A stretch of 7,939 nucleotides of DNA, from contig JANXYS010000289.1 in the NCBI GenBank assembly GCA_025355935.1, forward strand, positions 1 through 7,939. Direction: 5' to 3'. Both the position numbers and the translations under genes were made by a program. Source of the DNA: Chitinophagales bacterium. Lineage in GTDB: Bacteria > Bacteroidota > Bacteroidia > Chitinophagales > Chitinophagaceae. The stretch's first letter is position 1. The number at the start of each line of letters is the position of its first letter. This document shows positions 1 through 6,167 of the stretch, in pieces. The notes under the pieces were generated by a model. That model did not search any database. It was not told where the DNA came from and worked only from the letters and a program-made list of their open reading frames with translations.

Positions 1-1
1 G

Positions 2-322
2 TCGGTGGAGGCGGTACTCAATGTCTCCGACCTGTTTATTCTCCCAAGCAAGAGTGAGAATTTCGGTCATGCCATTATTGAGGCACTAAGTTCAGGCTTG
101 CCAGTAATCACCAGTGGTTATACTCCCTGGAATGGATTACAGGAATCACGGGCGGGGATGAACGTAGCGCTTAATGCAGAGGCGCTTGCAGATGCGATTA
201 ATTTTTTTGCGAGTATGAGCCCGGAAGATTTTCAGCAGTATAAAATTGGGGCGGGGGAGTATGCGAGGAAGAAGATTGATTTTGAGACATTGCATAAGCA
301 ATATGAGGATTTGTTTGGATAA
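2..322 (+). CDS. Glycosyltransferase family 4, C-terminal part (5' end outside window)
   Basis: This is the end of a GT-B fold, family 4 glycosyltransferase, which transfers a sugar from a nucleotide-sugar donor to a lipid-linked or growing glycan at the cytoplasmic face of the membrane. The reading frame is open from base 2 and has no convincing start, so the gene enters from outside. The family's donor-binding E-x7-E motif is visible in SENFGHAIIEAL (first Glu about 18 residues after base 5, second 8 residues later), followed by SSGLPVI. The later ESRAGMNV and EALADAI segments also match the end of the GT4 donor domain. The protein ends about 105 residues after base 5, as expected for the last quarter of a roughly 370-400 aa enzyme. 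It leads into other polysaccharide genes on the same strand. Substrate and linkage cannot be told from this fragment. Confidence 0.87.
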   Translation, partial: SVEAVLNVSDLFILPSKSENFGHAIIEALSSGLPVITSGYTPWNGLQESRAGMNVALNAEALADAINFFASMSPEDFQQYKIGAGEYARKKIDFETLHKQYEDLFG

Positions 323-344
323 TTTATTAGACGAATTTTCTTTC

Positions 345-527
345 TTTAAACACGAATTACACGGATTGAAATCGCTGGCATCGTGTTATTTTTTGCCACG
401 AAGAATCGAAGACGTGAAGATGCACAAAGGAAGAAGATGTGATGCGCACATGAAAATCCTTTTGTTCTCATGTCTTTTTGTTTTTCTTAGTGTCCCTTTG
501 ATTCTTCGTGCCTTTGTGGCAAAAAAA
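345..527. repeat. Degenerate dispersed repeat with long imperfect inverted arms
   Basis: The gap between the glycosyltransferase and the exosortase gene holds no credible gene. At 351-367 it has a one-mismatch version of the core found in copies A-D (CGAATTACACGGATT at 353-367). Next comes a long imperfect palindrome. The left arm starts at 389 with TTTTTTGCCACGAAG and the right arm ends at 527; the reverse complement of the right arm also begins TTTTTTGCCAC and continues with GAAGAATC after an 8-base insertion. The arm words (GCCAC, CACAAAGG, GAAGAA) resemble those around copies A-C. Transcribed, this could fold and act as a processing site or attenuator between the two genes; that role is inference. 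Confidence 0.7.
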
Positions 528-535
528 CGTATTTC

Positions 536-1156
536 ATGAACATCTTGTTTGATAAATCTTTCATAACCTTCGTTGCCAAATTCCTGCTGCTATTCGCACT
601 GTTGTATTTCGGTACCCTGGGCATTATTGGCCTGGCGGCGCCGGGTAAGCTTTACAGTCCGGTTGTAGATCAGTACCTCGATTACGTGAGCGGGATTAAA
701 AATGCGCTGATGTATGGCACCAAAGGAATCCTGAAGTTGTTTGGAATTACCACCGTCATTGAACCTAATTTTACTATCAGGTTTATTCATGCCCGCGGGG
801 TGATTATAGCGCGGGACTGCGTGGGCTTTGGCGTATATAGTTTCTGGATTGCATATGTAGCCGCGAATAAGGGTAATTGGCAGAAAAAACTGGCCTGGAT
901 TACCGGGGGCTTATTATTGCTGTTTGCAATAAATACTATCCGCATCACGTTGTTCCTTACGGCGATCAATAAGGGCTGGCCGATGCCATTGGGTATTGAT
1001 CATCATACATGGTTTACGGTGTTTGCATACGGGGCGATATTTGGGATGATTTTTCTTTTGAACCACAAGTCTGAACCACTGAGAATACTCAAAGAATCGA
1101 AGGGGCACAAAGAAGGGGAAAAAAAACTGATAACCAAAGAGGAACAAGAGGTTTAA
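536..1156 (+). CDS. Exosortase/archaeosortase family protein (possibly XrtY-like)
   Basis: This 206-residue polytopic membrane protein looks like an exosortase, a membrane cysteine transpeptidase-like enzyme that recognises a C-terminal sorting signal on exported proteins and cleaves or transfers them. A first membrane segment covers about residues 10-34. The family's catalytic Cys is in RDCVGF (Cys95), the conserved Arg in NTIRI (Arg136), and the conserved His in DHHTW (His156 or 157). Hydrophobic segments flank each, at about 96-110, 119-143 and 158-175. The start at 536 precedes the first membrane segment; no clear Shine-Dalgarno is present. Family knowledge links small Bacteroidota exosortases such as XrtY and XrtF to surface-protein sorting, XrtY to polysaccharide loci, which fits the neighbours. 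The last ~24 residues (from about 183) are highly charged, and their DNA resembles nearby intergenic repeats, so this tail may be acquired. The subfamily is not certain. Confidence 0.86.
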   Translation: MNILFDKSFITFVAKFLLLFALLYFGTLGIIGLAAPGKLYSPVVDQYLDYVSGIKNALMYGTKGILKLFGITTVIEPNFTIRFIHARGVIIARDCVGFGVYSFWIAYVAANKGNWQKKLAWITGGLLLLFAINTIRITLFLTAINKGWPMPLGIDHHTWFTVFAYGAIFGMIFLLNHKSEPLRILKESKGHKEGEKKLITKEEQEV

Positions 1157-1261
1157 CAGGAGTTGAAAGAGGGTTGCATTGAATACTCTAATTCGTGTGA
1201 TTCGAAAAATTAGTTTTTAATTCGTGTTACAATCAAAAGAATTCGTGTAATTCGAAAAATT
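1085..1261. repeat. Dispersed repeat, partly inverted, overlapping the exosortase 3' end
   Basis: Two near-identical 22-base words lie 50 bases apart at 1190-1211 and 1240-1261, differing at one base (G/A at position 10). A shorter related word is at 1219-1230. Bases 1240-1254, AATTCGTGTAATTCG, are the exact reverse complement of the core in copies A-D, so this copy is inverted relative to them. Bases 1092-1114 carry GAATCGAAGG and GGCACAAAGAAGG, words like the arms of the other copies, and lie inside the exosortase reading frame. The span of the element is approximate. Confidence 0.72.
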
Positions 1262-1305
1262 CCTTTTTTATTGAATAATAATAAAAATATTTCGTTTAAT
1301 AAAAA

Positions 1306-1848
1306 ATGGTTGATCTCTCTAATTATAATAACGACTGGTACCAACCCGGATCGGCATTTAAGCGTACCAGTTGGTATTATATTAATATAATTTTTATAAA
1401 TAATTCGCTTTTACCATTTTCGGGATTGAAGGTTTTCTTGTTGCGGTTATACGGGGCGAAGATTGGCAAGGGGGTTATGATTAAACCTTCGGTTAATATA
1501 AAGTATCCCTGGTTCCTGACTATCGGCGACCATTGTTGGATAGGAGAGAAGGCCTGGATTGATAACCTGGGTCCTGTAACAATTGGCGCACATAGCTGTT
1601 TATCACAGGGCGCGTTACTGCTCTCGGGCAACCACGATTTCTCAAAGGAAGGCTTTGACCTGATGATTGAACCTATTGTATTGGAAGAAGGGGTATGGAT
1701 TGGTGCCCAGGCTATCGTTTGCGGCGGTGCGGTCTGTAGGTCGCACGCGGTACTAACGGCAGGATCAGTCGCATCAGGGGTATTAAGTGCGTTTTCTATT
1801 TATCGCGGTAATCCCGCGGAATTTGTAAAGCCAAGGTTGATGAAATAG
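1306..1848 (+). CDS. wcaF: WcaF-type colanic acid/EPS acetyltransferase (hexapeptide repeat)
   Basis: This 180-residue protein belongs to the left-handed beta-helix acyltransferases, close to WcaF, which O-acetylates sugars during colanic-acid-type exopolysaccharide assembly using acetyl-CoA in the cytoplasm. The N-terminal segment (LSNYNNDWYQPG, residues 4-15) is typical of WcaF. A hydrophobic stretch follows at about 24-48. Hexapeptide turns then run from about 51 to 163 (AKIGKGVMI, LTIGDHCWIG, VTIGAHSCLS, VWIGAQAIV), interrupted by the loop SGNHDF, whose His110 is the expected catalytic base. The C-terminal YRGNPAEFVKPR is the standard end of this family, so the gene looks intact. The ATG at 1306 is preceded by an AT-rich run without a Shine-Dalgarno. 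About 150 bases of repeat-like, AT-rich DNA separate it from the exosortase gene, so it may have its own promoter. The acceptor sugar cannot be deduced. Confidence 0.92.
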   Translation: MVDLSNYNNDWYQPGSAFKRTSWYYINIIFINNSLLPFSGLKVFLLRLYGAKIGKGVMIKPSVNIKYPWFLTIGDHCWIGEKAWIDNLGPVTIGAHSCLSQGALLLSGNHDFSKEGFDLMIEPIVLEEGVWIGAQAIVCGGAVCRSHAVLTAGSVASGVLSAFSIYRGNPAEFVKPRLMK

Positions 1849-2174
1849 TATCATGACTTTTTGAAGAACAAACGACACGAGGTTCAAGGCTTAGGATATT
1901 TAATACCTAGAAGACTGGCGACTTTTCTTGTTCCTTCCTTACTTGCTATTACCAGTTAACGTTAAGTTTAAATCAAAATTTGGATTTTCACTTTTTTGCA
2001 ATATATTAGCTAACCGTTTAACCTAATATTCCGTGATCTTCCCTAACTGTGCATTTGAGTCCTCCCCGGCAAGTGTCACATTCTATCACTAGCTACTAAG
2101 CCGAAGATATGAAGCACACCGCTATTAAGATTTCAACCACGCTGCCCTATGATCTGAATCTCCAACCCGAACCT
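1849..2174. other. Gap between acyltransferase and glycosyltransferase, no clear element
   Basis: No gene is credible here apart from a possible 66-base N-terminal extension of the next gene from an ATG at 2109. Bases 1965-2030 are AT-rich and could hold a promoter, but I find no exact TAnnTTTG box on the + strand. I see no copy of the dispersed repeat and no strong hairpin, so this gap differs from the others in the window. Confidence 0.5.
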
Positions 2175-2921
2175 ATGAAGGTGACCATTATTACCGTCAC
2201 TTTTAATTCGGAAAAGTACCTGGAAGACTGTATTAAATCAGTCATAAAACAGGATCACCCCAATATTGAACATATTATTATTGATGGTAAGTCGACCGAC
2301 AAGACTATGTCTATCATTAAAAAATACGAGGATCACCTCACCACCTGGGTGTCGGAGACGGATCGTGGTATGTATGATGCCATCAACAAGGGCATGGCCC
2401 TCGCATCCGGTGACGTGATCGGCATCCTGAACAGCGATGACATGCTCCAAACAGATGATGTGATCAGTCATATTGTAAGGACGTTTGAAACAAAGCACGT
2501 GGGTGCGGTATATGGTGACCTGGATTATGTATTTGCGGAAGAAGTAGACAAGGTGTTCAGGATCTGGAAGGGTAAACCATTTAAAAGGAGTTTGTTTAAT
2601 ATCGGATGGATGCCTGCGCATCCAACATTTTATATCAAGCGAAAACTGGTAGAAGAATTTGGCGGCTATGAAACGCATTACTTTAGTGCCGCCGACTACG
2701 AATTTATGGCGCGGTACCTGTTCTATCATTCCGTGAGTGCTGCCTATATACCAAAGCTCATAGTTAAAATGCGATTGGGCGGACAGAGTAACAAGAGCCT
2801 CCAGCAACGACTCAGGGCTAACCGCCGTGATTTCTTAGCAATGAAGAAGAATAAAATTCCTTTTGCCTTTTTTGTATCTATCCTGAAGCCCCTAAGTAAG
2901 GTGCATCAGTTTTATAAATAA
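2175..2921 (+). CDS. Glycosyltransferase family 2 (GT-A fold)
   Basis: This is a 248-residue inverting GT-A enzyme that would add one sugar of the polysaccharide repeat unit from a nucleotide-diphosphate donor. The N-terminus MKVTIITVTFNSEKYL is the usual start of the family. It is followed by IIIDGKSTD (residues 34-42, nucleotide binding), SETDRGMYDAINKG (60-73), and NSDD (86-89), which takes the place of the metal-binding DXD motif. Later segments HPTFYIKR (149-156) and SAADYEF (171-177, likely catalytic-base region) match WcaA/EpsE-like Bacteroidota enzymes. I chose the ATG at 2175 because it matches the conserved family start; an in-frame ATG at 2109 would add 22 unrelated-looking residues, and neither has a clear Shine-Dalgarno. 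There are 19 bases to the phosphatase gene downstream, so the two are probably co-transcribed. The sugar donor is unknown. Confidence 0.93.
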   Translation: MKVTIITVTFNSEKYLEDCIKSVIKQDHPNIEHIIIDGKSTDKTMSIIKKYEDHLTTWVSETDRGMYDAINKGMALASGDVIGILNSDDMLQTDDVISHIVRTFETKHVGAVYGDLDYVFAEEVDKVFRIWKGKPFKRSLFNIGWMPAHPTFYIKRKLVEEFGGYETHYFSAADYEFMARYLFYHSVSAAYIPKLIVKMRLGGQSNKSLQQRLRANRRDFLAMKKNKIPFAFFVSILKPLSKVHQFYK

Positions 2922-2940
2922 CAACGACAGCCAAAACTGC

Positions 2941-3675
2941 ATGTTCAGCATCTTTAAAAAAAATAATAGTACTACTGCGGATTTCCAATACCCGATTGCC
3001 TCAGATATGCATTCACATATCCTGCCGGGAATTGATGATGGTTCCCCCAATGTGGAAACGTCGGTTACTTTAGTCCGCGGATTGAAGGAGCTCGGCATCC
3101 ACCGCTCCTGTGCTACCCCGCACGTCATTGGTGATATGTTCCGCAATAACCGCGAAACTATAACCGGCGCGCAATCCCTCCTTCAGGAAGCATTAGACAA
3201 CGAAGGAATAGAATTTGACCTTACCGTTGCTGCAGAATACATGCTTGACAGCTATTTTTTATCGCTCCTCGACGACAAGCGAAATATTTTAACCTTACAG
3301 GATAACCTCATCCTAACGGAATTCTCCTACGCAACCATGCCGTCCAATCCCGGCGAAATGTCGTTTGCCATTATCACAGAGGGTTTCTCCCCGATCTTAG
3401 CCCACCCCGAGCGGTACGCTTATTATTACAACGATTACAATCATTATCATCATTTACACGACCTTGGTTTTATGTTCCAGGTGAACCTGCTGTCTGTTAC
3501 AGGTTACTACGGAAAGGAAGCCGCGAAAGCAGCGCACTACCTTATTAAAAACAACCTCATCAGTTATGCTGGTACAGACATGCACCACGAGAAGCATTTG
3601 GCGGCACTGAGTGATGCGAAGAATCAGCGGATTTTTGCAGAGGTGTTTGAGGGGGTGCAGTTATTGAATGGCTAA
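2941..3675 (+). CDS. CpsB/YwqE-type protein-tyrosine phosphatase (PHP domain)
   Basis: This 244-residue protein matches the manganese-dependent PHP-fold phosphatases of capsule loci (CpsB, CapC, YwqE). They remove phosphate from the tyrosine-rich tail of the Wzc/CpsD-type kinase and so tune polymer chain length and export. Metal-ligand motifs appear in the expected order: DMHSHILPGIDDG (residues 22-34, with His24, His26 and Asp32), ATPH (58-61, His61), AAEYML (97-102, Glu99), LAHPERY (153-159, His155) and GTDMHH (211-216, Asp213 and His215). Length is normal and all ligands are present, so the enzyme should be active. It starts 19 bases after the family 2 glycosyltransferase and is the last gene of the + strand operon; repeat copies follow at once. 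The partner kinase is not in the window. Some homologues are labelled histidinol phosphatase from the shared fold, but the context favours the capsule role. Confidence 0.93.
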   Translation: MFSIFKKNNSTTADFQYPIASDMHSHILPGIDDGSPNVETSVTLVRGLKELGIHRSCATPHVIGDMFRNNRETITGAQSLLQEALDNEGIEFDLTVAAEYMLDSYFLSLLDDKRNILTLQDNLILTEFSYATMPSNPGEMSFAIITEGFSPILAHPERYAYYYNDYNHYHHLHDLGFMFQVNLLSVTGYYGKEAAKAAHYLIKNNLISYAGTDMHHEKHLAALSDAKNQRIFAEVFEGVQLLNG

Positions 3676-3682
3676 TTTTTTT

Positions 3683-3853
3683 TCGCCGCAAAAGCGGGGA
3701 GTTAAAGAGATGCACTAAGGAAGAAAAAAGGCTTTAACACGAATTTTAAAATTAATTACCCGAATTACACGAATTGAGTTCACCTCGTGATGTCTTTGAG
3801 ACGATCCCTTGCGCTGGATGCAAAACCTGGACGAGCTGAAAATCTTTTGGTCT
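3683..3853 (+). repeat. Dispersed repeat copy A
   Basis: The element begins eight bases after the phosphatase stop codon with CGCCGCAAAAGCGGGG and a purine-rich segment. The conserved part starts at 3736 (AACACGAATTTT), holds the exact 15-base core at 3761-3775, and then a hairpin TCAC-CTC-GTGA at 3780-3790. ATCCCTTGCGCTGG at 3804-3817 is shared exactly with copy B. The start-to-start spacing from A to B is 173 bases, so A and B look like a tandem duplication that has since diverged. No open frame here looks like a gene. Confidence 0.8.
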
Positions 3854-3874
3854 TTTTCAACTCAGCCGATAGGA

Positions 3875-4010
3875 CGTGGGGCACCAAGGAAGAAGAGAAA
3901 AGGGCTTTAACACGAATTTTAATATTAATTACTCGAATTACACGAATTGAGTTCACTTCGTGATCTCGTCAGGACCATCCCTTGCGCTGGAATGCACATC
4001 TGGCCACTAC
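3875..4010 (+). repeat. Dispersed repeat copy B
   Basis: This is the second tandem copy. It has the same lead-in (ACCAAGGAAGAAGAGAAAAG), then AACACGAATTTT from 3909 and the 15-base core at 3934-3948. A hairpin follows at 3949-3967: GAG, mismatch, TCAC, loop TTC, GTGA, mismatch, CTC. Copies C and D share TCACTTCGTGATCTCGTC with it. The loop is TTC in B, C and D and CTC in A, while the TCAC/GTGA stem is unchanged in all four, which suggests the fold matters. Boundaries are approximate. Confidence 0.8.
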
Positions 4011-4034
4011 GCTCGGTTTTCCCGAAGAAGACGA

Positions 4035-4127
4035 AGCCACGATGGTGCTCAAAGGAAAAAAGAAAAGAGCGATAAAAATGACAAGTTTTTTCTTTGTGTA
4101 TCTTCTTTTCTTTGGGCTCTTGTGGTT
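4035..4127. repeat. Imperfect inverted repeat (long hairpin)
   Basis: A purine-rich left arm beginning CCACGATGGTGCTCAAAGG is mirrored by a pyrimidine-rich right arm ending TTTGGGCTCTTGTGG. The reverse complement of the right arm begins CCACAAGAGCCCAAAG. The arms use the same words as the inverted arms at 389-527 and 5869-6157. It probably forms the far end of the A/B repeat block. Short open frames across it read repeat DNA and are not called as genes. Confidence 0.55.
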
Positions 4128-4165
4128 TAACTCAGGCAAAGCACGTAATCGCCGCCTTGCTAAAT

Positions 4166-4318
4166 ATCCTCATAGCAAAACGTTATGTAGGTCCCCCTTT
4201 ACTGGCCTACCTTATGGCCAGTAAATACTTTGACCATAACCCTATCTACAGAAAGCTGCAAATGTGGGGTCGCCAAAAAATAGCCATAGAAGATAACACT
4301 GTTAAAGAAGATATTTAG
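4166..4318 (+). pseudogene. Fragment resembling an IS66-family transposase
   Basis: A short frame ending at 4318 encodes about 45 residues that read like a central piece of an IS66-type transposase (TnpC/ORF3). KRYVGPPLLAYLMASKYFDH at residues 29-48 of the frame resembles the family's GLLAhilvsKYxDHlPLYRQ region, and NPIYRKLQMWGRQKIAI resembles the following YRQxxIFxRxGI segment. Everything else is missing: the N-terminal Zn-binding part, the DDE catalytic core and the C-terminus. The upstream part of the frame lies in the hairpin repeat and is not transposase-like. I read it as a remnant of a deleted insertion sequence. The identification rests on memory of the family pattern over a short stretch, so it is moderate. 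Confidence 0.5.
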
Positions 4319-4323
4319 CCTTT

Positions 4324-4340
4324 GGCTCAAAGTCTGAGCC
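4324..4340. terminator. Small hairpin between convergent genes, possible terminator
   Basis: GGCTC (4324-4328) and GAGCC (4336-4340) form a perfect 5-bp stem with a 7-base loop, between the + strand transposase fragment and the 3' end of the - strand pseudogene. Only a short T run lies nearby, so terminator activity is uncertain. The right arm is also the first unit of the tandem repeat beside it. Confidence 0.3.
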
Positions 4341-4376
4341 CATTATGAGCCAATTGAGCCAATTATAAGCCAATTA
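4335..4376. repeat. Four-unit tandem repeat, about 11-bp period
   Basis: The units are TGAGCCCATTA, TGAGCCAAT, TGAGCCAATTA and TAAGCCAATTA, so three are 11 bases and one is 9. The array covers the stop codon (4363-4365) and the last codons of the - strand pseudogene, so changes in unit number would alter its C-terminus. No function is evident. Confidence 0.8.
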
Positions 4377-5689
4377 AACTATAGTTCGTTCCTGCTCCAA
4401 TATCACCAGTTCTTTTAAGGATTTTAAATTTTTCAACAAGCTCTGACAAGTCTCTTGTAGCGGTTGCTTTAGAAACAGCATTTATTGTTTGATAGCCGCT
4501 ATTAGTAATTTTTCCGTTCTCTTTCAGGTACAAAACTGCTTTTACTTGCCTGTCGCTAAGGTCAAGTGATTTAAGGTATTGCTCATTATAATTATTTTTT
4601 TTGAACTCTACAAAAAAGCCTGACATATCATAAAAATAAACAGGCTTGGGAAGCCCAGCCAATTCACATTCCCTTATCATCTTTAAGGTCCCCCGACCCC
4701 AGGATTCTATATAACCGCTTCTGAACAGTGCATTGGCAATATCAGGATTATACGCTTTAGATGGATGTTTGGTCGGTAGCGTTTCAATTGTCCAGTTTTC
4801 AGGTAACTGCCCTTCATTCCAAAAAATAATTTTGTCACTATAAACACTTATTTGAATGGGGACCCCACCAGAATAATCTTTATGTGCAACCGCGTTGAAC
4901 AATGCTTCTCTAACTGCATCCCTTGGATATTCATATCTTTCAATTCTGTTAATGCCTTCGTAACTGATTTCTGCTTTTATGTATTTGGCAAACAGCAAAT
5001 CCATTGTTTTCTCAATCTGCTCAAATAAGTTGCCATGTATCTCGTCTTGGAATTTCAGGTCATCATCTGTTTCAAAATAACAGATTTTGATGTACGCCCC
5101 TGTTACAAATTTTTCAGGGTTGGAATGAAATGAGAATGGCTGCCGGTTTTATAAAATCATTTTCTTTGAGCTGCAGATTTTCAATAAGATGCTCGTTTGT
5201 GTCGGTTAAGATATCTTCTTTAATGCGTTGGCTTTTGATTGCACGTTTACGGAAAAATTCAAATGTTTCTTGCTTTAAATCTGCTACAGCAATATTGGGA
5301 ACAGGAACACCATCCCAACGTTTGCCCTTCCTCTGTAAAAGAAATTTATCTAATGCTGCTCCTTTCAATTACTGTTTGGTGCTGCCACTTCGATAATGAT
5401 ATTGGCCTTTGTAATTAACAGGGTAGGGATAGCCTTCAACTATTGTTTCAATAAAATCGCCTTGTGCTGTTGTATGAAAATTCACATCTACCAAAATGCC
5501 TAAAGTGTCTCTCACTTTGTTGGGTATTTCTTCCAATAGCTTCTTGGCATCTGTTACACCAACAATATTTCCAGCATCGTCTATGCCTATAAAAATGCTG
5601 CCGCCATTGGCATTAGCAAAACCACATATCCATTTTAGGTATTCGTCTCTCCAACTACTTTTATATTCTATGTTTTGTGATTCCGGCAT
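4363..5689 (-). pseudogene. AlbA_2/Schlafen-type ATP-binding regulator, broken by a stop and a frameshift
   Basis: Three adjacent pieces join into one protein of about 441 residues, normal for the COG2865-like family of AlbA_2-domain regulators. Piece 1 (5689-5369) has the AlbA_2 hallmark: IEYKSS, FANANGGSIFIGIDD, IVGV. It ends YRSGSTKQ at a TAA (5371-5369), and the same frame continues LKGAALDKFLL; homologues usually have Glu there, so GAA to TAA is the simplest change. Piece 2 runs to about 5128, where the frame shifts after AAILI; the next frame gives HSNPEKFVTGAYIKI, the expected continuation. Removing one T near 5128 restores a single frame. Piece 3 has the histidine-kinase-like ATPase segment REALFNAVAHKDYS with FWNEGQLP, then a C-terminal winged helix with VSKATATRDLSELV and GAGTNYSL. 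Such proteins are thought to act as DNA-binding or NTP-dependent regulators, some in mobile or defence contexts. Two lesions argue for real decay, though sequencing error cannot be excluded. Confidence 0.87.
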
Positions 5690-5868
5690 TATTGGGTTTA
5701 ATGAATGTCTTTCAATTGTTCAAACCACTAATTTAAGTTTTTAACGTCGGTTTATGTTCTATAAATGGTTTTGCTAAGTCATGTGTCTGCTTATAAGGTA
5801 GTGGGTGGGCTTGGGTGCGCTCCGGCAAAAAGAAATGTGCCGAAAATTGTGTGGTTGATTTTGTGCGT

Positions 5869-6157
5869 TCGCCGCAAAGACGCGAAGTCGTAAAGAGGCA
5901 CGAAGGAAGGAAAGGGAAAAACTAAAACACGAATTTTAAAAAGCAATTACTCGAATTACACGAATTAAGCTCACTTCGTGATCTCGTCAGGACAGTCCCT
6001 TGTGCTAATTGACAGACCCGCCTTAGTCGCCTTGATTTTGCCGCAAGACGAAGTTGTAAAACGCACGAAGGAAGAAAATAAGACAGGGATCTTTTATTGT
6101 GGGCAGCACAACTTTTTGCTTTGTTCATCTTCGCGTTTTCGCGACCTTGTGGCGAAG
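5869..6157 (+). repeat. Dispersed repeat copy C, bounded by inverted arms (MITE-like)
   Basis: The gap from 5690 to 6167 holds no credible gene; its right part is this 289-base element. The left arm begins TTCGCCGCAAAGACGCGAAG (5869) and the right arm ends TTCGCGACCTTGTGGCGAAG (6157), whose reverse complement begins CTTCGCCACAAGGTCGCGAA. In between are AACACGAATTTT from 5926, the exact 15-base core at 5952-5966 and the hairpin TCAC-TTC-GTGA at 5971-5981. A second internal arm-like segment starts at 6038 (TTTGCCGCAAGACGAAG). The element ends 10 bases before the hipA stop codon, so its folded transcript could serve as the end of the hipBA mRNA. It encodes no transposase, and I see no clear target-site duplication. 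Confidence 0.8.
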
Positions 6158-6167
6158 ATAAAAGATA

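Noticed and set aside
246..539. 97-residue + strand frame between the glycosyltransferase and the exosortase
   Set aside because: It begins out of frame inside the glycosyltransferase and is built from the palindromic repeat; its hydrophobic end comes from the T-rich arm.
1886..1905. Palindrome-like word TTAGGATATTTAATACCTAG
   Set aside because: Only the outer four to five bases on each side pair, and the inner bases do not, so it could easily be chance in AT-rich DNA.
2238..2807. 189-residue - strand frame opposite the family 2 glycosyltransferase
   Set aside because: It is the antisense shadow of a gene with clear family motifs and shows no domain of its own.
3683..4010. Possible CRISPR-like array from regularly spaced repeats
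   Set aside because: There are only two tandem copies at 173-base spacing, they have diverged, there are no short spacers, and no cas gene is in view.
3982..4224. 80-residue open frame on the + strand with a hydrophobic middle
   Set aside because: It runs through copy B and the hairpin at 4035-4127, its hydrophobic part comes from the pyrimidine-rich hairpin arm, and it overlaps the transposase-like frame.
5114..5371. Programmed frameshift or stop-codon recoding in the AlbA_2 gene
   Set aside because: There is no slippery heptamer or downstream structure at 5128-5131, the family does not use recoding, and a separate nonsense codon is also present. Decay is simpler.
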